Below, in pieces: positions 1 to 12,886 of a DNA stretch of 64,000 nt. Position 1 is the first letter of the stretch, and each line of letters opens with the position of its first letter. The DNA is taken from assembly GCA_013400975.1 (NCBI GenBank), contig WBMZ01009442.1, positions 62,001-126,000 on the forward strand, given 5' to 3'. Both the position numbers and the translations under genes were made by a program. This stretch comes from Atrichornis clamosus. Taxonomy: Eukaryota > Chordata > Aves > Passeriformes > Menuridae. The notes below the pieces were generated by a model. It had not been told where the DNA came from. It made no database searches and worked only from the letters and a program-made list of their open reading frames with translations.

Positions 1-2890
1 TCTCTTTTGAATGGTATCACCTTTTCACTTGAAAATAATCCCTTGAGGCAAAGCCCATAATGTGGCTAGTGGTTCTGCTTCTGGTTTCAGTGAACCTCTG
101 GTTAACCTGACAAATTTCTGTCAGGAAATCTGACAGTGAAGTTGAACCATGAGAGAAATGTTCTTTAATTCAAACGTTTCCAGAGCTGCCAGGACCTGAA
201 ATTCTTGCAACCCAGCTGAGATATGATAAATAGACAAATATGGTTCTAGTAACACCCAGAAACCTGCCTGCTGCCCTGTGTCGTGTTGGCCGTGGTACAA
301 CTATGGCAGTACTGCCAGCTTGTACAGTCTTAAAAACATTTATTGTCCACCATCAGAAACCAATTATGCACTGAATGTAAAGCAAAGAACCACAAAGAAG
401 GATATGAAAACCATTTATCTATTAGGAGGCTAAAAATTCAAGTGAATTTTCCATATTTTCTGTTGCAAATACATTTTCAGGATCTTGGATGCAAGTAGCA
501 GGCAATACAAGGAAGAGAACTACATGCTGCAATTGGAAAGTCTTTTTCTTCTGACTGACAGGAGTGATGTCCCGTGACATGAGGGGCACAGTATGAGCAG
601 CAAGAGAGGCTTGTGGCTTGTCTACTTCTGAATGCAGAGGGAGAAGTGTTTAGATGGAAAGAGACAAAGGGAAGGGCAAAAGTTAAATATATTCTCCCCT
701 CCCTGATTTAGAATCGTATTCTGGTTCCACTTAAATTCTATTTTCTTTACAATTCCTTTAGCTACAGCATTCAGATAATGGGGAACACATTTCATACACC
801 ACTAATAACAGTTTAAACACTAACTTACCCAAAATAAAAAGTTGAAGATGAACATGGAGTACTTCATGCAGCTGCTTACACCCGCCATTTTCAGCAAGCT
901 GGGACGAAACTGCACACTGCAAGAGAAGCTTTCCTAGAGTTTGACCTTGATATAAAAGTTGTTCTTGTGTCTTCAGAAAACCTCTCAAACTATGCCAAAT
1001 ACACTGTGCTCTGCTACTGAAAGCAAAAATTATGACCAAGGCATCGCAAATTATTTAAATAGTTGCTTTACCACAGGTAAATATTAACCAAGCATTGGGG
1101 AAGCACTACCAATTGTTATCACCAAGTCTCCAGGCTCTTACTGTGTCTTGTGATTTGTATTTCTCTGTAATCCTATTACTTGTCCTACGCCTTAAAAGTA
1201 AATAATGAAGCAAAAGTGATAGTTTCAAGAGAAAGAGAAGTGAGCCTAAAAACATTTTACAGACCTGCTTTTAAGAGGTTGAAATGATTGCATTTCTTAA
1301 TGCTTTACGTTGCAGGGTTTACTCTTTCACTGCCGAGTGATCACTGCCGGCATTCACTCCATTGTGTTCACACTCCCACTCCAGATGTCCAGCTGGCATA
1401 AAGGGATGGGTCTGCTTTATCCTAGCAGAGGAGTAAGGAATCTGCCAACATTTTCTCCTGCTGAGTATCTACTTCAGATCCTTTTTCTCTTTCTCACCGA
1501 GGACCCCAGGAACCTGAGCACTGTGGTGCATAAAATGTCCTGCTGTGCAGGTTTCCAGAACCTGTTGTTGTGAACCCCAGGGCAGCAATCCTTGTTCTGG
1601 CATTACATGCTGGATACCTCTCAGCAATAGGAGCAAGACTCATCCCGGAAGGCAAGGCAATAACCCTATTTCATTGCTTTTGTTTTATGTCTTGTTTGTT
1701 TTCTTCTGTGTCCCTCCAACTAGGAATCCTGAGGGAAAAATAAAGGTATCATTGCTCTCTTGTTTCAATCAGCCTGTTTTCTGAAGAAGCACCATACAGC
1801 AGTCCTGGTAGGAATGAGGGTCAGACGGACATTTCTCTGAGTTTGCCATTAAAAAAGCGCTTTGTTTTGCAGGTGAACACAGTGTGAGAGATTAAGGACA
1901 CACAGGTCTGAACTGATTTGTGAAGTCCCCTTGAACCAAACCAGTTTTTCAGTCTTTAATGTCAATTCCTGTTATTCAATTCTGCTCTCTGTATTTGAAA
2001 AAAATGGGAAATGTTAGTATATAACACACCTGTAGATAGTGACAAAAAGGTCAAAAGGATCCACAAAAAACCTCCACTACTCTACATTTAAAACAACTCC
2101 TGCTAGCTGCTCTCTAAACTATCTTTTAATGAAAGTGTGAAGTAATCTCTCCATTTCTTTTCACTAATTATATTCAAAAAGACACAACCACTCCCATTTT
2201 CAGGAGTGGATCTATACCTGCCTCTAACTTTCTGAGCTCCTTTCTGGAGTAATACTCTTTGTTATAACTCTAGGATATCGACTGTCTGTCTAGATTATTT
2301 TGCAATATTCACCCTAAATCTGAGAATGTTCCTAAAAATAATTGTGCTCATGAAATACAGATTTTGTAGGGATTGGGAGAAACAACTGTGTGGTATGGTT
2401 TAGATCTAACACACTCAACAAATACATAAATTGGAGAAATGTGGGTGTTTTTATGGAACAATGCCATAGCCACGGAAGAATCATGAGAAAAGCTTAAAGG
2501 GCCATATAAAATTGTATGAAAAGGACCATGAAGGGTAGTAAGGGAATCACAGATGATACAGGATTTTAAAAGATAAGTCTGCAATCAGACCATGCAATTG
2601 CAGTAAATGAAGTCTATTGTAAGTGGAGTTTGGAAATGGCATTATGTACCAAAAACTACACTGCTGTAAATATTCACACAGACTAGATACTCATTATGGA
2701 AGGCTTGAGCTGCAGCCCTGCTGTCTGTGAGATGCTTAGCCCAGGCATTCAATCAGAGATGTCTGAGGGAGAATGTGCTGTGGTAGTAATAATATAGGAA
2801 GCAAGCATGAGCATTCACACTGGCTCTTCAAAAAAAGGCCAGCGTGCAAGGACCTCTCATGTGTAAATGCCCAGGACTTCTGGTGTTTCT
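1..2890. other. No gene recognised; AT-rich unique-looking DNA
   Basis: Open frames here are short (under about 95 codons), overlap one another on both strands and show no recognisable domain. No diagnostic transposon end, microsatellite of note or RNA gene was seen. The sequence is ordinary AT-rich avian-type intergenic or intronic DNA. Confidence 0.6.
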
Positions 2891-2897
2891 TGGTTTT

Positions 2898-2980
2898 GGT
2901 CTGGGGGGGACTTGGGAGGACCTTCCTGGGGCAGTTTGGGGTTTTTGGTATTTTTACTTTTTGGGGTTTTGGGGTTTTTT
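2898..2980 (+). repeat. G-run cluster with G-quadruplex potential
   Basis: The plus strand carries six runs of three to seven Gs, at about 2903-2909, 2914-2916, 2928-2931, 2938-2941, 2963-2966 and 2971-2974. They are separated by T-rich loops, and the last pair reads GGGGTTTTGGGG. The first four runs have loops of 4, 11 and 6 bases, enough for a long-loop quadruplex. The surroundings are AT-rich, so the cluster stands out. It has no array-like period and is not a vertebrate telomere repeat. Two open frames cross it on opposite strands and are judged to be composition artefacts. Confidence 0.6.
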
Positions 2981-5900
2981 TAATAAGCCTATTGAATAGA
3001 ACCACTAGCAAGTTCTGTTAAGATGCCAGTTTGCAACATGCTAAATACAGCTGCTGAACAGAAACTCAGTATCTATTTGACTTTGCTACAATTCCTACAT
3101 GTTTCATATCTATATTTAATGGTATCTAAAGTAAAAATATGTTATCTAAGATTAAAAACAAGCAAGCAGCTTCCATTAACGGACAGATTTTCATTTTAAA
3201 TCTTCCATATGATTGCCTATTTCTTATTTCCTGGCTACCCAGTGTTTTTTCTGTCTTGGAGAAGGGAAAGACCACAATGACGGCACAGATTACATTCTCA
3301 GTTGTACCTACAAGTATGAAGGTCACACAGGTAATTGCAGAGCCTTATAAATTACAGCAATGGCATGAGAGATTTTGCTGCTATTTGTCTGCAGATGAAA
3401 TTGCTTCCTTTACCCCTCCACTAACTTCTTAAAGGATCAGTTATACCCTACCAATAACAAAGTCTGTACCACAAACTGCTCAAAAGCAGTTTCTTTCCCA
3501 GGAAAGAATTTGTAAGAACCCATTCACACACTGCTCCTCCCTACAGATTAGAAGAGGCGGGTTATCAGTGTACAGGCTGGGTGCAGCACAGGGCGGGAGC
3601 CTCTGACACCACACACACAGCACAACAGGGGAGCTGTGACAACTCGTTGACTTTGCCTGCTCTCTCACATGAGAAACTGGAAAGCGAGAGGCATATTTTG
3701 GGGGGGCGGGGAGGAAAAAGGCCGGTATGTCTATAAGCAAGCTGCAGCAAAGCATCTTCCCTTTGACACATCCCAAGAAGCTACAGTTGGTTTTACAATG
3801 CTTTTATCTTTCTTCACCTCTGAGCCTTTCTCACTTTGAGTCTTGTTTTACAACCTCCATTTTCTCTTGTGACGTGCCTCTACAAGGCCAGGCTGTGACC
3901 AAAGCCCCATATAAGATGACTCACTGTACAGCCAGTCATACATTCAGGTTCAGACTTGAAAAATTTTTTTGTTCTGGGTAGCAGTAAACAGTGGGATGTG
4001 GATAGTGGAGAATAAAGGGTTTTTTGCTATCAGAATTTCTGCTCAATTCAGTGATAAATGCGCAACAGAGAAGATGGGTAAGAACTATATTCAGAGCGGA
4101 GCTTGAAGCTTCAAAGAGATCAGTAGATCTTGGAATCTGCTGAATCAGTAAAGTCAGCTTATATAAGGTGTGCAGAGATGGATTTCAGGCTGTCACAGCA
4201 TTTGTCTTTCAGCCAAAGGGATACTTTACCTCTTGCAAACACACTTGTTGCTCTGAGGTCTCTACTCAATACAAGTTTCTGCACTTCCTGATTAAACTCC
4301 TGTCTATACAGAAGTGCAAAGTATAAGAGTTTTTTCATGCTTTCACAGTAAGTTGCTTAACCATAATGCCAGGTGAAAAAAATGCTGAGTGCCATTAGCT
4401 ATGACAACATTTCAGCACCCACCTAAATGGGGAATGCTGCCTAACAAAGGTGTATTTGCAGTGTAAACAGTAGGACATGCTTTCAAGCCAGTGAAAAATG
4501 TGAGTATCTGTCCTTGTCCTTGACTGTATTTGCAATGCTAGGTCTGTCTAAGCTTGTCCTTAGCCCACTACAACTCATGTTTTGTGTTGCAACCTTAGCA
4601 ATTAGATTTTACTACAATATTATAACACCTTGTAATACTTCAATTGTAAAACTGAAGAATAGTCCTATGTCTGACTCTTAGCAAAATACTACAGTGTCCT
4701 AAAAGATCTTATTTCTTATATGTGGCACTGTCGTGGCAGCTGAGTTTATACTCAAATCCCACAGTCAAACAATTCCTTACCTTCATTTTAAACTATCTTT
4801 TTATATAAGCCTTGAAATGAAGGGTAAGAGTGGAAAGTGTGACAAAAATATACCCCAAAACTCCAAAGGCTGAATAAAAAGTAGAAGAAAGAAGACAGCA
4901 GCATTGCATTCAATCATGCATCTTACACCATTTTCATTATTTTTGGTAGCTAACTTCCATGCCTCTCATGGGTTAAAAAGGTATAGTTGAGTCTAAAGCT
5001 GATACTGCAACTGACCACATGAAAAGCAATAAGAGTGATTTCAATCAATGCTAGGCATGTGTATGGCTGACTGCATCAGCTGTCTAGGGTGGCTTCACAG
5101 CCTCCTCCAAGGAGTGGGGATGGGTAGGGAGTGACATAGCTTATCCTAAAATAGGCATGAAAACAGGACAGGTGAACTGTGCCCTTAAACTGCCTATTTT
5201 TTGCCACTGACCAAAAAGTGAGTCTAGGAATCTGAAGTCATATGAGATGGATTCCACACAAGAGTTTCCTCAATGGAGCATCTCTTTTCCACAGCAGACA
5301 TTTTAGCTCTTGAAGTGCTCTAAAGGAAGAGCATCTGTCTTTTGCTTTTAGAACTTTGCTCTGTTAGAGTGATGCATAAAGTGGGGAAAAAAAACCACAG
5401 GAAATGAGGATCTGGTCTTAGTATTTTACACTGTGGGCTCGTCTGCAGAATTTTTGCCATGAGATGGCTTTGCTCTGACCCACGGCTGTGTAGCTGCCTT
5501 AGCAAGGCGTGTAGCCCAAAGCCGTAAGCCCATTCTCTCAGAGGCACTGATTCATTGCAGCTCAGCAGTGCTCTGACCCCAGCCTCACTCCAGTTACAGC
5601 TCAGAACCAGCTATAATCCACCCAGAAAGCAGTCTGGTGTAACCTCTCTGTGCCAAATCCTGCTACCAGCTTCCTTTCTTTTCCTCCATTCTACCACACC
5701 CTGAAATGTTACAAGGATGAGCAAAGATGTGTCTCAGAGCAAGATCTCAAACCTCTCCATTTCCTACGGGTATAAGAGTGTACTGGGCTCCTGTTAGTGT
5801 CATGCTGGGAACTGATTACTCGCCTGTTAGGGCTTTTACTTTCATTTTGATATAATAGGTGCTTTTAGCCATTAGCAATGTAAACTCTTCTTTCATTATG

Positions 5901-8900
5901 ACTGTGTTCTTCTGCACTCCAGCCAAGAGAAATGCAAACTCTCTAATAAAAGATAAAGCCCAACCTGCGTTGATGAGCAACCCAGCTCACAAGTGGCAGT
6001 GGCCTGACCATCAAAACAAACCTAGATGTCCAGGACATGTCCATACACACAGGAGCAGGCAAATCTTGCTGTATGCCTTGTCAGCCCCAGCTCTGGGCTG
6101 GGAAATGTATAACTGGGTTAATCTGGTGCTCTCACACCCTCAGAGGCCTAGAAAAAGGCAGTATGGATGTATAATACCCTGCATAGCAGAACAGGCCCTC
6201 AGAGGGCACAGGCACTTTTGTGGACCAGGTGAGTTTGTTGGCCATTGGGGTGCTGGTCAGAGGTGTGTCATACCCTCCCTCTGACCACACTTTCCACATT
6301 AGCCATGGAAATCTTGTCCCCAGGGAGGGAGTTTAAATGAGGATGTGTCTTCACAAAAAATTCCATCAGAAAATCCCCATTCAGCTCTGTGCTAAACTCC
6401 TACCCAGGCACTCCATGGCCTGGCGCCAATAACACTCATTTGTTCCTATTTTAGCAGGGTCTAATGTCTCAAACACTCTCACTTCCCCTAAGGTAACAAC
6501 TTTTTCGGAAAACCAGAAAACAAACCTCGAGCAGCAGGTCTGCCCGTGATCCACTCTGCCTCCCAAAGGGTGCAGCCTTCTTTTCTCATACGCCACTGGC
6601 TTTCTTCTCAGCCTTTCATTTGAAAACTCTCTGAAATACATATTTTTAAGCTTTGAGTGATACTTGGCTAGTATTAAAATAAAATAAGTCCTTAAGTATG
6701 AATAAACTCACATACTTAATCCACATATTTCTCTTTACACCCTCCCTGCCTCTCCAGACCTTCTTGTTTACTACTAGCCTTCTTGGCTGCTTTACATAAT
6801 TTTTGCTCATTTATGTACTTCATGAACTAAGCTCTTCTTTAATGTCAGGTCTTACGTCAGGGATTTCCTGTTTCCCAGTGCCTGGTCAGGATTCATTCAA
6901 ACTATATGTCTCCGAGTTTAAAATCTTTTGGTGGTTTCAAAATTAATTCATCATAGATTAACATGCTAATCAGTGTCAGTAAGGGCTTCACTATCTAGCC
7001 TGTAAGTATATTATTAAGTCTAACTTTATTTTTAAAATTCTTGCTAAAGAACCCATACTGAAAAGGTTTCCTGTAGGTTTTGTATTATGTAGGCAGGGCT
7101 CCATGTACAGGAGCTCTGACTAATATAAGGGGTGGTATTTTTGACCCCTAACATTTTCAGCATACCTTGAAATTGTCTGTGTCATTGCTGTGAAAAAAGA
7201 TGCCTTAAAAATGCAGAGAACAGCCTGTGTCAATGAAGAATCAAAAGGTTTCACATGCATCTTTATAATATTGCCTTTTTTTTCAAGCAGGGGGGAGCTG
7301 ATCTAGGAGTGTTTCTCCTGGAGAAGACGTGCATATTTCATACTCAGATCTAAACACCAGGAAATAATTCTGATTTTGTTTATGCCTATGTAAATCAAAA
7401 GTTTATAAGGCAAGTCACTGTCAGTGCAAATTTAAAATAATAGAGCTAACCTTTCTCCCTGCCCTACTTTTTCTGAGGTAAAAGAATAAACCTGTCAGAG
7501 AAATGTGACACTTTCTCTCTGAATTTTCCCTGCTGCCCTCCAGCCATGAGTGAGAAGTGTCCCAATGACATGAGACCCAGACAGGTATACAGTTATTTTG
7601 TGATCCAAAACCAGATACTTATAGGTTAGAAAAAGAGAACTAGGTCATTCTGTTGTTTTATAGACATGAGTTATGCAACTGTAATTATATTATTCCCTAT
7701 AAAGATGTTTTCTTAATGCTTTATATGAAAACTGCATAATACAGGCAGGCAGGCAATGTGGTCACCAGTTATGTTTAGAATTAGTACACAGGAAGTCCAT
7801 AACATCTGCCATGAAATTTTGCTTGAAAAATGCAGATTTTATATTTATTTTGACAAGTGTATTTTTTCTATTTCAGGATAATATGACACTCAATCCCTGC
7901 TTTCAGTGAGGCATACCTCTGTTTGGCAAAGTAAGTAAACTCGAAACACATAAAAAAATTAAACAACAAATACAAGCAAGCAAGCCTTAGCTTTCAACAT
8001 TATTAATTCCTTAAGTTTCATTTGAGGCAAAACATCCATGCTCTGAAAGTTGAATTGGAGCTTCTTTGTTTTTCTACGGTTGCTGTAGACAAAGTGATGC
8101 TATCAAAATAACACTACACAGCAAGTGAGTTACAGGCTTCACAACTCCCTGGAACTCAGAGATCCTCTGGGAGTATTCTACCAGATGTGTATAGTAATTT
8201 CACAGTCCAGAGAGGAGTTTCCATCAACCCTCATCTGCTCACTGACCTTCACAGTCCCACTGACATTAAACTCTGCTCTCTGCAGCACTTTGTGGGCACT
8301 GAGGTCTTTTCTGATTCAGATAGTTGTATTGCTTTTTCAGTTTGATCCCCTCACACACAAAACTCTCATTCCTACCCCTGAGTGCTGTTTTTTACAAAAC
8401 TTGAATATGAAAATTCTGTCATTTGTAGACTAAAAACATTTGCTGAAAAAACTCTTATTTCAATTTCCATTCATCTTTGTCCCGCAAGTGCTATTCATTT
8501 ATCCCCTCTATACATAAAAAGACTCTTTTCTTTCCAAATGTTTTTTCTGTAGCTGAAAGGACAGGAAGAGAACTGAAGAGTATTACTGAAAACTTCATAG
8601 TAACTACCAAATAGCAGAGTTAGAGACTTTACCTACTGGCAATGATGCAGAATTATAACTTGCACATGTGCAACTTACATTTGCACTAAAAACTAATTTC
8701 CTTCTGAAGCCATTGAAGAAAGACCCTGTAAAAAGCCCATTTCTCCTCAGAAAAGCTAAGAATCCCATGCTGAGGGACGGTTGGCCTCTCAAGCCTGTAA
8801 TCAGAGCTGAGAGTGCTGAACTGCTGTCAGAGGAATCTCAGTACCATCCAGAGCTAAGCTCCAAATGTTAACCACTACTGTAAAAATAGTTCCTCTCTTT

Positions 8901-11690
8901 TTCATCTTTCACAAATCGTCTGGGATTAACTCCCTCTGATCAGACAAACACATGGAGCTGGGATAGTCTTGGCTGTTGCATAAAGATGAGTTTCTTCAAT
9001 GGTACAAGAAGTGTCCAAAACCTTCCTTCACTGAGACAGAAAGAAAAAAAGTTGCATACTGGAATAATCCTGGGGCTTTTGTAGCTGCAGAAGTTCTTAG
9101 AGACCAGCTCAGGCTTTTGCAGGTCATGATGTGCTTCCTCACTTGCTCTCTGATCCCCTTGACTCACTCAATGACAAACACTATGATACCACAAGGGATG
9201 AGCTTCTGAAGACAAGCCTTTGATTGATGCCATCCATGAAGGATTTAAAAGCTCCACACACAGTTGGTCTTAGAGCTGACTCTGAAACTATAAAATCCTC
9301 CTCTGCAGGGCCAGGGAAGACACGCTTTATGGAACTATTCTACCTCAGAGTATCTGTCCTGGGTGGATAGCTGGAATGGCAGAGGCCTCTGTTAACCTTA
9401 CAGTTAGAGAGCTGATGCAACCACTCAAGCCAAAATTCAGTTAGTACACTTCTTGCTTTTTGTTATCTGAGTTGCTATGAGAAATACTTGCCCCTTTGAA
9501 AGTATTTGACTAAAGCCAAATTCATGGCACGAGCCAGAGGAACTTACAGGAAGTGTGAACTAAAATCAATGCAAATGATGAAACACTAGTTTTAATTTAA
9601 AATAGAATCTCTATCATAGATAACATCAAAAACAGAGGTGAGAATGCTCAAAAGAAAGGGACAAAAATTCACAGCTAAAAGTGAAACAGGATCATTTTCA
9701 TGTCATACCTCCTTGGAACACAATTGCTGCAGTTAAGATAATAAAAGACACTTTTGCATTAAGCTGTAGGCTTCCCATCAGCTTAAGGTGAGGCTTTGTG
9801 TCTTCTCTTTGCTAAACCATTTACTCTCTCAAAGTCAGGAATTTCTTCCTTTGTCGTGTCCATAGATGAGATTAACAAGCACACACACTTTATACACTTC
9901 ATTAATTCTTGTGATGATTCATGTGCATGGGGGTCATACTCTAATCCAAGTCAGACCTCAAAAAATACTTGACCTCCAGATGTCTGTGCTGACTGCTATA
10001 GCTAAGAGCAGAGTTTGGACACATCATCCTTCTCTTCTTAGCACTATAGTACAGAATAAACATATTCAAACAATCCTTACAAAAGACATTCTTAACAGTG
10101 TGCAGATGACACTTTAAAAAAGGTCATTTAGGCAAGGATTTTGATTACTCTGAGATTTAGTTCAAAATCTTTCATCAAAGCATTTTGCTTTTGAGTCTTT
10201 GGGTACTAAAAATAATGCCTAACCACAGTGCTGCACACAATAAGTTTGTTGCCAAAGATGTCAGCCACAGTGGGAGCACCCTCCAGGGCACACACTGTTG
10301 GTTACACAGGACTGTACTCCAGGGTGCTCGAGACCTCTATAACGGGTGTCAGTGATATACTACAACCAAACAAAATGTTGCAAGAGAAGAATAAGCATGA
10401 TTTTAATCACTATTTAGCTATGCTTGGATTTAGCTCCATTCTTGGTTTTTGAGGTGCACCATTCTTCATGAGGAGTCAAATTTATTCATGGATCTGAAAG
10501 GCTTTCTCTCCTGTCCTTTCACCCAATCACACAGTTTGCATCTGAGGACTGCTAATGTTTGTTGATTTAGTTTTACCATTGCACTACTCCAAATTTATTC
10601 TATGACAGCCACCCAGAACACCCTGTCATGAGGATATTTCTTTTCCAGATTTTATAAACATAATCCCTTTCATTTAATGGCAGCCACTTAAAAGGTAAGT
10701 CTGAAATGCAAGTTAGTTTTCTAACCCGAAAAAGATCCATCCTAAGTATATAAAACAGCTGAGATGACTTACTGTTGGCAAGAATATCTCTTTTTTAGAG
10801 CTAAAATCTTTCAACTGAATTTAAAGGGTTAGCTCAGATTATATGCCAAATTTAGGAAGCTAATATTAAAGGAAATAAGTATTACCCTAAAAGCTTTCTA
10901 TCTGTGCAAGAAATTAAATGTTGTGCACTACACAAATTATACCATAAAACAAAGTCTGCTGGCTTTACTCAGAGATAAGATAGATAGCTGTTTTCCATCC
11001 TGTTGAATTACTTAGAAAATTATTACTAATCCCGAGAAGTCTGTTAATCATATGCATAAAGGATCATATTCTTACCTGGTATAATTGGGAATAACTTCAC
11101 TGATTTTAAAATTGGTCTTAGAGGCAGAAGAAACATATCACAGATCATTAACTCCTCCTGACATTATTGAAAAGGAATTCATCAGATCAGAATAGATGTA
11201 GGAAGTTTAATATCTTCCACAATGATCCGTCTGATGTATTTCCTCATAAAGCCTGTCAACGATGGCAAAAAAAGAAAAAAAATCACGAAGGTCAAAAGCT
11301 GTTCTGTCGAATCCCATCTGCATTGCAGTTTCAATAGAAGTTGCTGTTAAATGTGGTGGATTCTACTTCACTTGAAGCATTTAAATTAAATTTGAATACC
11401 TTTCTGAAAAGATATGAGATAGATCAAAGAGATGCATTGAGCCTGGAGCAAAAATGAATGAGTAGGTTTCTATGGTTTGTATTACATTAGAGTTCAGAAT
11501 AGATGATCTTAATGCTCTCTCCTCACCTGAACATATGACTCCAGTCTCATTTAGCTAGACTGTACTTCACTGCCATAACTATGCTGATCTCAAGAACTAT
11601 AAAAATATAATTTCTAATTTAAGAAATTTGCCTTTGAGCTCAGTGAGTACTCTTGAGTCACTTGTCTTGTTACTGCAGACATCATATTAT
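2981..11690. other. No gene recognised; mixed unique-looking DNA
   Basis: This is a long stretch without a supportable gene. A slightly GC-richer patch lies at 3490-3720 and includes a short G tract at 3700-3711. The longest open frame (5859-6284, 141 codons) has no recognisable domain and is treated as chance. A small imperfect inverted repeat (9-bp arms at 10274-10282 and 10321-10329) was noted. A segment near 5625-5675 faintly resembles old amniote palindromic repeats (a GGTGTAA core followed by GCCAAATCCTGC) but is too weak to call. Confidence 0.55.
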
Positions 11691-11699
11691 ACCCTTTCT

Positions 11700-12640
11700 T
11701 ACCAACTTCCATTTTAGCAGTTTGTTTTCTTCACTTCCTCTGTTCCCATTGCTATACTGGTTAGGAACATTCTTCTAATTTTCATTCTGAACTTGCACAT
11801 GGCCAGTTTACATTTATATACCTTATTTCTGTCTTTTCTTACAACCACGCCTTTTAGATTAAATAGCTACTTTTTTTCTCTAAAACTTTTATGAACTGAA
11901 AACTGCTTTGTCCAAAAGATGTCACAATCTCCTTGTTTCTCCTCACAAGATGCTGAACCTTACTATGTCTCTCTGCATCTCTTCCATTTGAGTTCATCTT
12001 TCCTGAATAAGGGACCCCCACAAGGGATATGGAATTCCAGATGAGGTCTGAAAAATAACAATAGCCATCCCTCTTTCCACAGGTAATTGCTCTCTTGACC
12101 ATAGCTGTCTTTCTTGTCTGTATCACAACAATAGCACATACTTTTCCTGGTAAATAATATGTCCAAGTTCCCATCCTCAGATTTTACTTGATTAGTTTCT
12201 GGTTTATAACACAAGATTTTTTCTTATTCCTGCCCAAGCTAAATACTAGACATTATATTTTGCAGAAATTCGTCCCACTCTAATCCTCCAGGCCTCAGGC
12301 TATTCATCTTTTTCTCTATATCTTGATTATTCACATATTAACCATCTCTCAAACCTTTGTGTAACTATCATTTCCCATCAGACTCTCTCATTCTCCACAC
12401 TGCAGGAAAAATGTTAAAAAGTAAAGATTCCAACTCTGCTCCTTTGCTGCTCCTGCTCTGCTCTTATATAAACTAATTTTCTTCAATGATGGCATCTTCC
12501 CTTTCAACACTACCTGATGACAGCTCTATTTTAAGCATCTCCTTAACCCCCATAGAGTGCTTCTGTTGATCTCCATTTCCACTGGTTTAACAGATAATCC
12601 CCTATGTGGCATCCCATCACATGCTTAATAGAGATGGGAT
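11700..12640 (-). mobile_element. Ancient CR1/L3-like LINE relic, 3' half
   Basis: The plus strand is pyrimidine-rich and reads as the reverse complement of a CR1/L3-type LINE. The clearest anchor is 11965-12110. There a stretch like the antisense of the CR1 3' coding end (a CTCTCCA-like block, then CATCTTTCCTGAA, then a run of Cs, then ATTCCAGATGAGGTCTG) appears in family order. The block at 11760-11850 resembles the more 3' part of the element (TAGGAACATTCTTCTAATTTTCA). The part above 12240 is aligned only loosely. No intact reading frame remains, and the open frames at 11854-12214 on the minus strand are fragments of this relic. The divergence suggests insertion long before the younger CR1 copies in this window. 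Boundaries are approximate by 50-100 bases. Confidence 0.6.
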
Positions 12641-12850
12641 AGAAAAGAGCTCTTGTTTTTATGCATTTATTCTGTAACATATCTAGAAGAACAGCCTTGA
12701 GACTGCCTTGTGCAGCAGGTAGCTGCAAATTCTGAATTTTCAGTGAAACATTTTCTCTACCAGATCTTCCAATATTCGTCTGTACTCCTATACCTGTTGA
12801 TTGTACAGTCTATTGATCATTTCTTGGAGCTCTGTTATGCTTAATGTATG

Positions 12851-12886
12851 TAATCAGATATACATTCCATAATCAGATATACATTC
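12851..12886. repeat. Short tandem duplication, 19-bp period
   Basis: The 17-base word TAATCAGATATACATTC occurs twice, at 12851-12867 and 12870-12886, separated by two bases. It is a perfect local duplication in AT-rich DNA, most likely a replication-slippage product. No function is implied. Confidence 0.8.

Noticed and set aside
2941..2974. Interstitial telomere-like repeat (GGGGTTTT units)
   Set aside because: Only two units, not the vertebrate TTAGGG sequence, and no array; better described as a G-run cluster.
5625..5675. Possible further palindromic repeat relic with a GGTGTAA core
   Set aside because: Only one half is recognisable and no inverted partner arm is visible.
5859..6284. 141-codon open frame on the plus strand
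   Set aside because: No recognisable domain, weak start context, overlaps nothing conserved; length is within chance for a 64-kb window searched in six frames.
10274..10329. Inverted repeat (9-bp arms, 38-base loop)
   Set aside because: Too short and imperfect to separate from chance in a window of this size.
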